This document shows, piece after piece, positions 24,058 through 34,805 of a stretch of DNA of 64,000 nt. A program made the translations under genes and the position numbers. This stretch comes from Sinotaia quadrata (lineage: Eukaryota > Mollusca > Gastropoda > Architaenioglossa > Viviparidae), in contig CM054177.1 in NCBI GenBank assembly GCA_028829895.1, forward strand, positions 31,413,564 through 31,477,563, in the 5' to 3' direction. The notes beneath the pieces are model-generated. The model made no database searches. It was not told the origin of the DNA and was given only the letters and a program-made list of their open reading frames with translations. Numbering within the stretch: position 1 is the first letter of the stretch; each line of letters begins with the position of its first letter.

Positions 24058-24640
24058 CTGGAACACACATTTAAGACACACAAATGTTATAATGTTTTCT
24101 TTGTTTTATCTGTAGGTTGTACACGATAGTCTGGAACACACATTTAAAACACACAAATGCTATAATGTTTTCTTTGTTGTTTTATCTGTAGGTAGTACAC
24201 GGTAGTCTGGAACACACATTTAAGACACACAAATGTTATAATGTTTTCTTTGTTGTTTTATCTGTAGGTAGTACACGGTAGTCTGGAACACACATTTAAG
24301 ACACACCAATGCTATAATGTTTTCTTTGTTGTTTTATCTTTAGGTAGTACAAGGTAGTCTGGACCACACATTTAAGACACACAAATGCTATAATGTTTTC
24401 TTTGTTGTTTTATCTGTAGGTAGTACACGGTAGTCTGGAACACACATTTAAGACACACCAATGCTATAATGTTTTCTTTGTTGTTTTATCTGTAGGTAGT
24501 ACACGGTAGTCTGGAACACACATTTAAGACACACCAATGCTATAATGTTTTCTTTGTTGTTTTATCTGTAGGTAGTACACGGTAGTCTGGAACACACATT
24601 TAAGACACACAAATGCTATAATGTTTTCTTTGTTGTTTAA
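24058..24640 (-). repeat. 76-bp tandem array of duplicated ASPP splice acceptors
   Basis: Seven 76-bp units (tagtctgg at 24127, 24203, 24279, 24355, 24431, 24507 and 24583; the native site is at 24054) lie in the intron directly upstream of the exon at 23932-24057. On the minus strand each unit ends in gttccag|actaccgtgtac and continues ctacctacagata, reproducing the true acceptor and about 25 bases of the exon, before diverging into intron-like sequence. Reading on from a decoy in the exon frame reaches a stop after 15 codons. The units are nearly identical; those nearest and at the middle (24127, 24355) carry substitutions. Confidence 0.93.
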
Positions 24641-24915
24641 GTAAATCAAGAACTGTGGAACAAGTATTAATAAAAAATTACAATAATTACTATTATGATG
24701 GTGGTTTTGATTTTAGTGGTAGCGAAGGTTTACAATATTGTGACATAAAACCTTACATTTTAAAAATAATTTTCAAATGTTAATTAAACACAAAAACTAA
24801 AAAGAAACGGGCAAAATGCAAACGATCTAAGTGAGAGAATGAGTTTACAAACTCAGTTTCCAGCTAAGAACACAAGGAGCGTACTGCAGTATTTTTAAGG
24901 TAAGATTGTGCATTA
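24641..24915. other. intronic stretch, nothing recognised
   Basis: AT-rich, non-repetitive intron sequence between the acceptor array and the next repeat. Confidence 0.5.
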
Positions 24916-24919
24916 ATTG

Positions 24920-25145
24920 CCTCCCTTACATTTACAGCACTTCTTACATTTAGCAAACACATTTAAAACACTCCTTACATTTATAGCACTCCTTACCCCG
25001 ATAACACTCACATTTATGGCACTTCTTACTCTAATAGCACTCCTTATATTTATTTCATTCATTGCACTTTTAACACTCTTTAATTGCACCTTTAAACTTT
25101 TGACACTCCTTATATTTAAGATACTCCTTATACTTTTAACAAGAC
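24920..25145. repeat. degenerate ~20-bp repeat around catttatagcactccttac
   Basis: About ten loosely matching units in the same intron. The plus-strand Leu/Thr-rich frame across it is a by-product. Confidence 0.8.
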
Positions 25146-25489
25146 AGACAGTACACTTGCACGTAACGGTTGAGCACAGATAACTACGTAGTAAGACGGT
25201 AGTGCATCTGATGCTAGATCACGTGATGATTGTCGTAGTGCTCAAATTGATAAGCAAGGTGTGAAGAAACAGTAAGTCAGAACCTAACTAATCAAACGCT
25301 AACTGGACAAGGACTGAGAAGAAGTTTTATCTCTACAAAATAAATTATCTAAAAGGAAAAAAACAATAAATAAACGTTAAGAAACAATTTAGAAAAAGAA
25401 ATAGAGGGATGGTGGTGGAGAAAAGTCAGGTGGGGTGCGTGAAATGATAAAAAAATAAAGGATGATGACGAGGTAAATGACGATGATAC

Positions 25490-25637
25490 CTTGTCCGTTC
25501 CAGACAGCAGCAAGGTGAGCCAGCATGTGTCCCGACCCTTGCACACACTCCAACACATCCTGCCCCAGGGTGTCAGGGAACAGCGGGACTGGAATGTAGC
25601 GACGAGTCGCGTCATCGTTGTAGACATTGAGAACGAT
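25490..25637 (-). CDS. ASPP-type gene, first half of the Ras-association domain
   Basis: A minus-strand exon of 148 bases has acceptor tatcaccttccag| and donor acaag|gtatc. It begins on a codon boundary and reads IVLNVYNDDATRRYIPVPLF, then PDTLGQDVLECVQGSGHMLA, HLAAVWNGQ, leaving one base that is completed at 24057. It matches the start of the ASPP1/2 N-terminal fold: a beta strand with VY or VF, a Pro-Val strand, the PxT...DV[VL]E helix and the HLAxVW strand. Vertebrate ASPP proteins place only a few residues before this strand, so the start codon should be in a short upstream exon. Candidate upstream segments with consensus donors lie at about 27213 and 28771. The family call follows from the two adjacent exons together; which paralogue cannot be said. 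Confidence 0.85.
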
Positions 25638-25737
25638 CTGGAAGGTGATAAACTCCAAACCTATCTGCCATTCTTGATCAGCATTCTTTCACAGCCTCTA
25701 ACTCCCTCCACCAGCGACCACCGCCATTAACCCCCAT

Positions 25738-25804
<67 letters not shown>

Positions 25805-25822
25805 ACACGCACGCACGCACAC
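25738..25822. repeat. (CA)n microsatellite
   Basis: About 60 bp of pure CA, then imperfect acacacgcacgcac. Confidence 0.96.
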
Positions 25823-26189
25823 TTCTCAATCTTCCTTACCAGCAACTGAGGAACTTCATATCCGTTCGATATACACCTATACTATCCCGACTTTACCCCT
25901 ACCCCCAACCCAGTATAGGGACTTCATGATGCCGGTTCAACAACAACGAGGAATGTATAAATACAAAATAATAAATCTTCGAAAATAATAATGCGTTAAC
26001 AATTTCACAAAATATTACAATAACAACAGTTCGTTCCTGCTCCAATTAACAACCAGAAACAACAAACCCCATTTACGAAAATGATAGCATTTGAAGAACT
26101 CTAGGCGAATAACACCAATAAGGAATTCCTTCAGGCTAGTTAGCGCCGTGGTTCTGCTAATAATAACATTTTGGTCTCTTTAATAATAG

Positions 26190-26358
26190 TACCGTGGCCT
26201 CGCAAATAATAATCCCTTGGGCTCGCTAATAATAATCCCTTGGGCTCGCTAATAATAATCCCTTGGTCACGCTAATAATAATCCCTTGGTCTCGCTAATA
26301 ATAATCCCTTGCTCGCTAATAATAATCCCTTGGCCTCGCTAATAATAATCCCTTGACC
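26190..26358. repeat. ~22-24-bp tandem repeat, about 8 copies
   Basis: The unit is ctaataataatcccttggtc plus tcg, with 1-4 base length changes. Confidence 0.92.
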
Positions 26359-26449
26359 TTGAACAGAAACACATGAAACATAAATATAAACTGACTACAC
26401 ACAAACAAAAATACGTGGAGTACAAACATAAATTCAGTAAGATATGCTA

Positions 26450-26680
26450 ACTGTACGTTGAAAACAGACTGAGTGGAAACAAACTGACATTGAAACAGAC
26501 AGAGTGGAAACAAACTGAACACTGAAAACAGACAGAGTGGAAACAAACTGAACACTGAAAGACTGAGTGGAAAAAGTGACATTGAAACAGACTGACTGGA
26601 AACAAACTGAACACTAAAAACAGACTGAGTGGAAACAAACTGAAGTCTGAAAACAGACTGAGAGGAAACAAACTGCGATA
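26450..26680. repeat. ~33-bp tandem repeat, about 7 copies
   Basis: Units contain actgagtggaaacaaactga then acactgaaaacag. The minus-strand Phe/Ser/Leu-rich frames over it are by-products. Confidence 0.9.
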
Positions 26681-27530
26681 AATCGTCACAGCAATGATGT
26701 GTGCTAAAAATGACTCTTGAATACGAATGACAAAGCAAGCATTGTGTATTGACTTATTACATACGCCCAGGTTATATTTACATCAAGTGGAAACTGATAA
26801 ACTTTATAGTAACCACATGAACTGATCAGACACACACTTCGAGTGACAACGCATGTATTCAATAATATAACACATGGACAGGGAAATGACATAATAGCTA
26901 CACATACAATTCTAAACATACACAATTGCCTAACACTTGATTGGGGATTTTTCTTCTGAGCATCATCAAATTAACAAATTTAAAACTTGACTTATAGTTA
27001 AAACTACTCTGAAACCATATTTAAATGTAATTTTTTAAAAGCTTATTTAATTATATTTTGAAAGCACATTTAACGGTAATTTTTAGGCACATTTGCATGT
27101 ACTCTTAAAGCATGTTGTATTTTAAAAGAATTTTACAAAATGCAAGTATTTAAAAAGCACTTTACAAGTACTTTAATGAGTATTTACTTGTAATTCTTAT
27201 GGAGAGACTTACTTTGTGATGGCGTTGCTCACGTGGAGACAAAACCAATGCAAAGTACATAATTCCAGTCGTTTCACACTTCCAGACCTATGGTATTCCC
27301 CAGAAGAGTTACACGTAGACCGATCTGAATCTGGAATCCAGACAAAACCAAAAATAACTCCTTAATTCACTATCTAGTTCTGCCCCGCAACAACCGTTGA
27401 CGGGCTCAACAAAGTCCTAGTCAGTCGTGTCGTGTACGTCTGTCATCGTACCAAGGCCAGGATGAACGGAGATGTCAAACAAATCTGTCATCTCACTAAA
27501 TCCGGATCTGGTTTGTACTGCTATGCTGCT
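26680..27530. other. non-coding stretch with a consensus minus-strand donor at 27213
   Basis: On the minus strand, gccatcacaaa|gtaagtctctcc forms a textbook donor with exon end at 27213. Upstream, a short frame starting at an ATG (MYFALVLSPREQRHHK) would join the ASPP exon at 25637 in phase. There is no sequence evidence for its translation; it may equally be a 5' UTR exon or chance. Confidence 0.25.
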
Positions 27531-27532
27531 CT

Positions 27533-27677
27533 TATCTAGAGGATTGCTTTCTTTTGCCTCCAAATTCCCAATTCCTACCCTATCTAGAGGATTGCTTTCT
27601 TTTGCCTCCAAATTCCCAATTCCTACCCTATCTAGAGGATTGCTTTCTTTTGCCTCCAAATTCCCAATTCCTACCCT
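27533..27677. repeat. 48-bp tandem repeat, 3 copies
   Basis: tatctagaggattgctttct then tttgcctccaaattcccaat tcctaccc is repeated three times with no visible difference. The 48-bp length (16 codons) keeps frames open on both strands. Confidence 0.96.
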
Positions 27678-28035
27678 ACTCCAAACCTGTCACATTTGTA
27701 TTATAAATATATTTATTTCTCTGGGTTGTTTTCTTGATGTTTTCTTGTTAAATCCTCGCTTTAATTTTTCACTATCGCTTGGTTCGACCTTACCCGCACG
27801 TTATGCAACTCAGGACTAATAAATGGTAAAATACACACGTGTTAGTATCACTGCCTTCGGCCTCGCCCGCAAATTATGCAGCTCACGACTAATAAACGGT
27901 AAATTACACGTGTTTCTGCTGGTGTTGTCTTCATACTACAAACTACAGCTGGCAACTAATGCAACTGTTAATGACTCGTGTTTCGGGCAATTTCATGGTT
28001 AGCAATGCTATCCTTTTGCTGGCGTCAGATGTCCA
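27678..28035. other. non-coding stretch with a short diverged duplication
   Basis: cgcacgttatgcaactcagg and cgcaaattatgcagctcacg, each followed by actaataa-cggtaaa, form a diverged pair (about 27797 and 27869). Confidence 0.6.
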
Positions 28036-28037
28036 GT

Positions 28038-28312
28038 CAACAGTTTGTTGAACCGCACATTAACAATAATTGTATAATGTCAGAATTGATTGAGGAATGT
28101 AACGTAACAGTGTGTTGAACCGCACATTAACAATAATTGTATAATGTCAGAATTGATTGAGGAATGTAACGTAACAGTGCGTTGAACCGCACATTAACAA
28201 TAATTGTATAATGTCAGAATTGATTGAGGAATGTAACGTAACAGTGTGTTGAACCGCACATTAACAATAATTGTATAATGTCAGAATTGATTGAGGAATG
28301 TAACGTTACAGT
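28038..28312. repeat. 67-bp tandem repeat, 4 copies
   Basis: The unit opens aacagtgtgttgaaccgcac and ends gattgaggaatgtaacgt. Copies start at about 28039, 28106, 28173 and 28240, nearly identical. Confidence 0.95.
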
Positions 28313-28745
28313 GTATAATGACAAAATTGGTAAAGGAATGACATGACAGTGGTAGGTATAAGGACGGAATAGGTAGATGAGTATGGCAGTGTTATAATGA
28401 CAGAGTTGGTAAAGGAATGACATGACAGTGATATTCAGGCACAAACTTTATAGAAGGGAGTGACGTGTCAAATATATACAGACAGACATTAAGAGAGGAT
28501 TACGTGACGTGTCAGTGATATAACGACACAGATTTTAATAAATTAGTGATTTAACAGTGATATGCAGAAAAATTTTAAGAAATCAGTGACGTGACAGTGG
28601 TATACCGACACAGATTTTCATAAAGGAGTGACGTGACAATGATATACGACACAAGATTTAATAAATGAGTGACATTATAACGATATACCGACAGTAGACT
28701 TAAATAAAGGAGTGACATTATAATGATATACCGAATCAAATCTTG
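28313..28745. repeat. degenerate ~45-bp repeat around gacgtgacagtgatatac
   Basis: Eight to nine diverged units (gacagtgatataccgacaca then gattttaataaaggagt). Immediately to the right, on the minus strand, gaaagaggg|gtaagtt near 28771 is another possible upstream ASPP donor in phase 0. Confidence 0.78.
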
Positions 28746-28851
28746 GCCTTGTGAACACTTAAGTTAACTTACCCCTCTTTCTCTCCCTCGACATCCAATG
28801 ACATTGGAGGTACGACTGAACATCAGCGTTTTGAAGATAAGGACAACGTCC

Positions 28852-29455
28852 ACTTCTAAATACTGTCATCAAATTCCTGTTCTAAATACTGTCATCAAAT
28901 TCCTGTTCTAAATACTGTCCAATTCTAAATATTGTAATTGAAGTCCATTTCTAAATACTGTCAACAAAGTCCATTTCTAAATAGTGTCAACAAAGTCCAT
29001 TTCCAAATACGGTCAACAAAGTCCATTTCTAAATACTGTCAACAAAGTCCATTTCTAAATACTGTCAACAAAGTCCATTTCTAAATACTGTCAACAAAGT
29101 CCATTTCTAAATACTGTCAACAAAGTCCATTTCTAAATACTGTCAACAAAGTCCATTTCTAAATAGTGTCAACAAAGTCCATTTCCAAATACGGTCAACA
29201 ACGTCCAGATCTACATTGTTAGTGTCAACAAAGCTCATTTATAAATATTGTTAATGTCCACTTCTAAATACTGTAATCAAAGTCTATTTCCAAATACTGT
29301 CAACAACATCCACATCTAAATATTGTCAACATAGTTCAGTTCTAATTACTGTCAACAAAGTCCAGGTTCTAAATATTGTCAACAAAATCCACTTCTAAAT
29401 ACTGTCAACAAAGTCCAGTTCTAAACATTGTCAAAAAGTCAAGTTCTAAATATGT
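28852..29455. repeat. 26-bp tandem repeat, about 22 copies
   Basis: The unit is tccatttctaaatactgtca then acaaag. The core 28940-29190 is nearly perfect and the flanks are diverged. Confidence 0.96.
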
Positions 29456-29989
29456 GACAGTAACAGTGTTCGTGACACGTGAAGCATCTATGTATTATTT
29501 GTCAATGTTATGAAGTGTATGTTGTCAGTCTTTGACAGTGTCAAGAGTCTGTTGTCAGTCGATGACACCGTCATGAAGTGTCTGTATAAATCTTAATTTT
29601 CAGCAATTGTATTTCTGTATCTCTCTGACGTGATGGCCTAATGACGTAACTCAGTGGGTCTATAAACAGATCAAGAAATCCTTCGTTTTAGGCTTTGTTG
29701 ATTCTCCCTTACGGGTCGTTCTCATAAGTAGAGTAAAATTCGCACTCACATCGTGAAAAAACACTTAAGACTGACACCGCTCTCAGATCCTAAAAGTTGT
29801 CCCTGTGGCCGACCCTGTAAAGGAAAATTACCTTAATAGACAATTAACTGCAAGTTATCGGCTTTGAACTTTATCGCTCTCAAGGGTCGCGAGTAGTTGG
29901 GATCATTTGGTTTCAGTACCAAGGCGTGTAAGTAAAGTTACGCAACCGATTGTTTCGCCCACGTTCACTTTCTCTAGGACTCACGCAAG

Positions 29990-30330
29990 ACCAAGTCAGT
30001 GACGTAAAGAAGGGCGTAGCAGGCTGTGGCTTTCGCGGCCTAGTTAATTGTTCGCCCTGTCACTCAGTTACTTGTACCTGGCGCCGTAACCATTTGCTAT
30101 CGCCAGTATAAAGGTACGTTCAGACACCAACAACGTGACACGCGAAAGCGGCGGAAGCCGGAAGCGTTCCCCACATTAACAACAACAACAACAACAACAA
30201 CAACAACGTGACACTGAGCGTGAGAATCCTCGCACGGCAACCATCCATCCTACTTCTTGGGCCCCTCCTTCCCCTGCTCCAGACTGACTTGGCAGCGTCA
30301 CCGAAATAGTGACCCATCAACGTCACATTA
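29990..30330. promoter_or_regulatory. CpG-richer stretch, possible promoter region
   Basis: In otherwise AT-rich DNA this stretch carries many CpGs, a gtgacgtaaa (CRE-like) word, gcgccgtaac, and cagtataaagg (TATA-like, plus strand, about 30099). It could serve the minus-strand ASPP-type gene or the plus-strand gene at 37 kb. I see no direct transcript evidence. Confidence 0.25.
30177..30206. repeat. (CAA)n microsatellite
   Basis: About nine caa/aac triplets. Confidence 0.93.
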
Positions 30331-30334
30331 ACTT

Positions 30335-31400
30335 TTTTCTCCCTCTTTTAATCAACTTCCTTACTTTGTTCTTAGTGACTATTTTAATGTGTTCAGTATT
30401 ATTGATGATTAAACTGAAATGACGACATTTCTATTGTAGTAGTTTACAGCGTGATTTGCGGAAATGTCTGAAAATTTAGCGGACTTATCTTCGATTAACG
30501 GAAATAGTGTAGCCTCTATACATTTTGAGTTGTTAATTCTACCAAGAAGCTCATTATTTCACAAACTAAAGTAAGATTAAATACTTTATTTTTTCCATTT
30601 AATATACCTTTAAACTATTTTTCTGTGTATGAGAAGTCATTTCTTTTTGCTAAACTTTTATTTTTAAAATAAAATTTATTGTTAACGATTTTTATTTTCT
30701 CACACATTATTTTAATGCACAGTCTGCACAGTCTTTTATTGAAACATGTTTCTTATTTATCCACATCTGCTATACTTGTTTAGATAGATTATTTGAGATG
30801 ATAATTTTTCTTCCTTGGTATTTTCCTTGTATGAATTTATCATAATTTATTTTAGTAGAAAATTATTAATTAACTGTTTGTTTACTGATTAGTAAAACAT
30901 AAACTATGTCCTCTGAATTTCTCATACAAATAGTGTATGCCATTGTCTTAAGTAGTGTTATAAGACATCTGCATATAACTTAAACCAGATAATTATAATT
31001 TTGTATGACTATAACAGTGTGCAAAGCTTGTTATATCAGGTAGCATCATTATAGGGCTCTGATGACTGTACAATGTAGTGTCTGAACAGAGTATTAAAAG
31101 CTATAGTACTTTGTGTGAGACTAAATGTTTTTAGGTGGATATTTTCCTTGTAGTCTTTCTATGGAAACACTTTTCTTTAAGTGCATACAGAGTTGTATTC
31201 CTGCTTTGCTGAATTCTGGTTAAAGGCTACCTACCACATTCCAGACCTGTTGCTGTTATTTTGGTTAATACTTTAACTCATTCTAGGTCTTGCTGTCAGT
31301 CACTCATCCTCAGATGACACCCTTTATTAGTCTATAGTGATTTAGAAGCATTTATCGCACTGGAGGTAATATGTTGCAGAATCATCATCTTTGTCAAAAG
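30335..31400. other. AT-rich stretch, nothing recognised
   Basis: Markedly AT-rich, non-repetitive, with no open frames of interest. It marks the change from minisatellite-dense to minisatellite-poor sequence. Confidence 0.6.
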
Positions 31401-31429
31401 TGCGGTAAACAAAGTGAACAGCATGCCAC

Positions 31430-31565
31430 TATCGTCTATGTCCTGTCTCCGCTGTCACAATTATTCAGACCATTAGTGATTTGTCAACACTGTGTAGGAC
31501 CTGTCTCAGCTGTCACAACTTATTCAGACTATCAGTGATTTGTCAACACTGTGTAGGACCTGTTT
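31430..31565. repeat. ~60-bp direct duplication
   Basis: gctgtcacaattattcagac ... gatttgtcaacactgtgtag gacctgt occurs twice. Confidence 0.9.
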
Positions 31566-31679
31566 GTTGTTCGTCACAGTGCATGCATACACCATGGCTG
31601 TTTGGCTGGCTCTTTTATTATGCATGCAAAGATTGCACATGCTGGCGTGTTTGTATGTGAGATTATATGTGGAGTGGAG

Positions 31680-31812
31680 AATGTAGACAAACAGGATAAT
31701 ACAATGTAGACAAACAGGATAATACAATGTAGACAAACAGGATAGTACAATGTAGACAAACAGGATAATACAGTGTAGACAAACAGGATAGTACAATGTA
31801 GACAAACAGGAT
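31680..31812. repeat. 23-bp tandem repeat, about 6 copies
   Basis: The unit is aatgtagacaaacaggataa tac, with gata/gtac variants. Minus-strand Cys/Leu-rich frames are by-products. Confidence 0.95.
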
Positions 31813-32052
31813 ATGTTATCTACCTACTAATTCGCCATCTCGAACTACAATGGCGTCTTCGTGCCAAGGAGGCAACGTAAAACTAAAAATAAAAAAATAA
31901 TTAATTTCTCAGTTTCTTGATTTCGCCGCGTGTATTCTTTAACAGACCCGGGCCGAAGCAGCCGGGATAGTGCCCATAATTGCCAGGTCATGTGCCCCGA
32001 CTTTAACATTATGTATATAGTGCTCAGTAACATTAACCCAATAGAGGGCAGC

Positions 32053-32068
32053 GTCCCAGTTTTGGGAC
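32053..32068. repeat. piggyBac subterminal palindrome, left
   Basis: gtcccagttttgggac is a 6+4+6 dyad preceded by gggcagc. Its position just inside the left terminal repeat suggests a transposase-binding site. Confidence 0.7.
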
Positions 32069-32200
32069 AGTTATATATGACCAAAATTTAACATCTGTCA
32101 AACAAGAAAGCTAACAATTTTGCTATTAAAGGGAAATAGCAGTGTCTGCTGATAGAAAATTACTCCTCACTAACTTTCCAGCATTATCTATCTTTTCAAA

Positions 32201-33456
32201 ATGGCGGCACTCAAAGCATCTGGCGCTTCATCCAGCAAGAGCAAAGTTCAAAGGTAAGCTAGACGACTAAAATTTACATACTGATTGATTTATTGCAATT
32301 GATTATGCTGTTTTAAATATTAACTTTAGCAATATGAAAGAAAAGTTGAAATCGCTTACGTTATTCCATACTTTCTATGTAATTTTACAACCGTCCCAAA
32401 ACTGGGACACTGCCCACTATAGGCCCCATGTTTTTTTTCTTACAGTTCTATTCCCTGCTAATATTTATTAACTACTTTTAGTTCATTTCGGGTGTTTCAT
32501 TTTGTTTTAAACATCAATTTCTTCTTATGATCAACAATAAAGTATAATACATCCTTTATTAAGACCCCAATTAATAACCATCAATCAATTATCTTGTATA
32601 GACAACCAATACAATGACTGGTACCGTATCTGATATGTTTTGCTATTTTTTTCAGAATGTTTACTGTCAATGAAGCCCTTGATCAGATAATGGAATCAGA
32701 CTATGATATTGATTCCGCCGACATTTATTTGGAACCTCCAGATGTTACTGAAGATACTGACTGTGACAGTGGTGATGAAGATGGAGTTGGTGCTTCTGTT
32801 GACAATCTTTCTGGAAATCAACTCAAAGCTGGTTGCTCAGTTACACTTTATACAAGAGATGGTCGTAAATTTTCCCATGATGTGGAAGAAGACAGTAGTT
32901 CCACTGAGACAGATTAACAAGACACAACAGAGATAGAAGAAATGCCTTTAAGAAAGAAAAAGAAGTTAAGTGTCACCAACAGGGTATGGCGACATACCGA
33001 TCTCCATCCTGAACTTCAAATGAATTTTGAAACAAGATACCCCTGGATTTCAAATCGAGATTTAACGCCTCTGGCAATTATTTTTTGATGATGACACATA
33101 CAAGCTAATAAAGGACATGACCAACCTTTATGCCAGACAAAAAGGTTTAACTTTTGATGTCACAATTGGTGAACTGAAAACAGTTTTTGGAATCATGTTC
33201 ATATCAGGATACAACCCTGTTCCACGAAAACGAATGTACTGGGAGCATCAGCCAGATGTTCGAAATGAGCTTATTGCAACAGCTATGCCAGTGAAACGCT
33301 TCGAGGAGATCAATAAACATATACATTTATGTGACAATCAAGATGTCAAGCCAGAGACGATGTGTTCAATGTGGGAAAAAGACAATGAAACTCTGCTCAA
33401 AATGCCCAAGTGCACCCCTGCATCAAGATTACTTCATTGCGTTTCACACAAAATAA
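32201..33456 (+). pseudogene. broken piggyBac transposase, catalytic core deleted
   Basis: Exon 1 (32201-32253, starting MAALKASGASSSKSKVQ) joins across an intron with donor aaag|gtaagc and acceptor tttttttcag (32654-32655) to exon 2, which reads MFTVNEALDQIMESDYDIDS and an acidic region before a stop at 32915-32917. The frame goes on past the stop (basic stretch LRKKKKLS, then VWRHTDLHPELQM). It shifts near 33070-33085 and continues as a recognisable piggyBac N-terminal domain (DMTNLYARQKGLTFDV ... ELKTVFGIMF ... RMYWEHQPDV ... FEEINKHIHLCDN). After about 33345 it jumps, in another frame, to the C-terminal Cys-rich domain (RCVQCGKKTMKLCSKC, ending FHTK, stop 33454-33456). The roughly 300 residues with the catalytic aspartates are missing. 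A possible poly(A) signal, aataaa, lies near 33597. Confidence 0.9.
32393..32408. repeat. piggyBac subterminal palindrome, intronic inverted copy
   Basis: gtcccaaaactgggac followed by actgcccactatagg is an inverted copy of the element's left end (cccaatagagggcagcgtcc...) inside the transposase intron. Confidence 0.7.
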
Positions 33457-33713
33457 ATCTATTTAATTGTTTCAGGACTATTGCAGTATCCACATACCTC
33501 GCTGTGCTGATCACGATATTACATTTTTAAAACGCTAGGCTAAGTAGCCTAATATGTACTTTAAATTGTGTTGTAACTTTTATTTTATTTGTTTAGAATA
33601 AAACCATAACCATTTCCTGTTTATGTTTTAAATATTTTAAAGACAGTGAATAAATGTGTTAGAATAACTCAGTCAGATACACATGGAAAAACATGTACCC
33701 TTTTGTGGGCAGC

Positions 33714-33729
33714 GTCCCACTTTTGGGAC
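33714..33729. repeat. piggyBac subterminal palindrome, right
   Basis: gtcccacttttgggac preceded by gtgggcagc, about 130 bp inside the right end. Confidence 0.7.
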
Positions 33730-33869
33730 GCAACTTTAAACCATTCAAATGATGTCTAAAATGTAATTTTCATAAATAAATCATTCAAAACAGTCACTTT
33801 TGCACTAAATCATACAACATATTAAAAGATGAATACATTTTGAGAACCTGCCCACTAATGGGTTAATTA

Positions 33870-34650
33870 AATACTATTCTGTCAAGCGTCATTCACCAAG
33901 CATTATTTTTAAAACATAGTATCACCCAGGAGCTTAGGCCTATCTGCAAAATTAATGTAAGCTAGAAACCGTCAGGAAACTAAAATCAAGCAAATAAATA
34001 CACACACACATATTTTTTAATGATACAGGTATCTTATAAAGTTACATGTATAAGGAATTCATCATATCCACACAGACTTTGAATGATGCAAAGGGAAGTA
34101 GCTCGAGAAATTGAAGCCTCATTTGACTCTCGAATCTTTATAGTTTTTTTCCTACGAAATTAATATAATTATTTCACTACTTAATTTATATTTTATTGGT
34201 CATTTTACTATTTACAAGAAACGCTTGTTATTGCCGTTCTAAACGGTGTTTAGAAAATGCTGTAATGAAATGGTCAGGGTTTTGTTAGAGTTATTTACCT
34301 TGTTTTAAACACAAAAAAAATTACATCTCTTGCGATGAGTGGTCGTCTTCTGCTATAGTGCTAATGAGTAAATGACTGACGAAATCTTTCGTGTTTATTT
34401 CTTTTATAATTTTATAGCTGTTTCATGACATGGTGTATGCAAAGACGATATACTGTGTACATAAAATAAAATCAGCTGAACCTTCCAAGTCTAATTATAA
34501 ACTCAAGGTTAGTGTAGAATCCGACACATATTTACGGCCTGCGGGTATAGTAGATTCACCTCTATCTACGTTTCTATAGTTTTAACTATAAGTATAAATA
34601 GTAAACTATATACCTTGCTACATTTAATAAAATGCCTCTTATGCTATTGA
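33870..34650. other. AT-rich stretch, nothing recognised
   Basis: Non-repetitive and AT-rich. No exon recognised. Confidence 0.5.
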
Positions 34651-34654
34651 ACAT

Positions 34655-34805
34655 TACTTCTAATAGGGGCTACTGTTTATAACCAGCAACTGATTATTGA
34701 TAAAAATTCTAATAGGGCCTACTAGTTATTACCAGCAATTGATTATTGATAACAAAAATTCTAATAGGGCCTACTTGTTATTACCAGCAATTGATTATTG
34801 ATAAT
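34655..34805. repeat. ~50-bp tandem repeat, 3 copies
   Basis: Units contain tctaatagggcctacttgtt then attaccagcaattgattatt gataa. Confidence 0.9.

Larger units (their letters stand above)
32037..33862 (+). mobile_element. internally deleted piggyBac element with complete ends
   Basis: The element begins cccaatagagggcag (32037) and ends ctgcccactaatggg (33862). These are inverted repeats matching at 13 of 15 positions, and both sides abut TTAA (32033-32036 and 33863-33866), the invariant piggyBac target. Its 1826 bp hold a two-exon transposase gene broken by a stop, a frameshift and loss of the catalytic core. A subterminal palindrome occurs three times (32053, 32393, 33714). Ends are intact, so it could be moved by a transposase supplied elsewhere. 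Cut-and-paste TTAA insertion is established for the family; current mobility is not shown. Confidence 0.92.
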
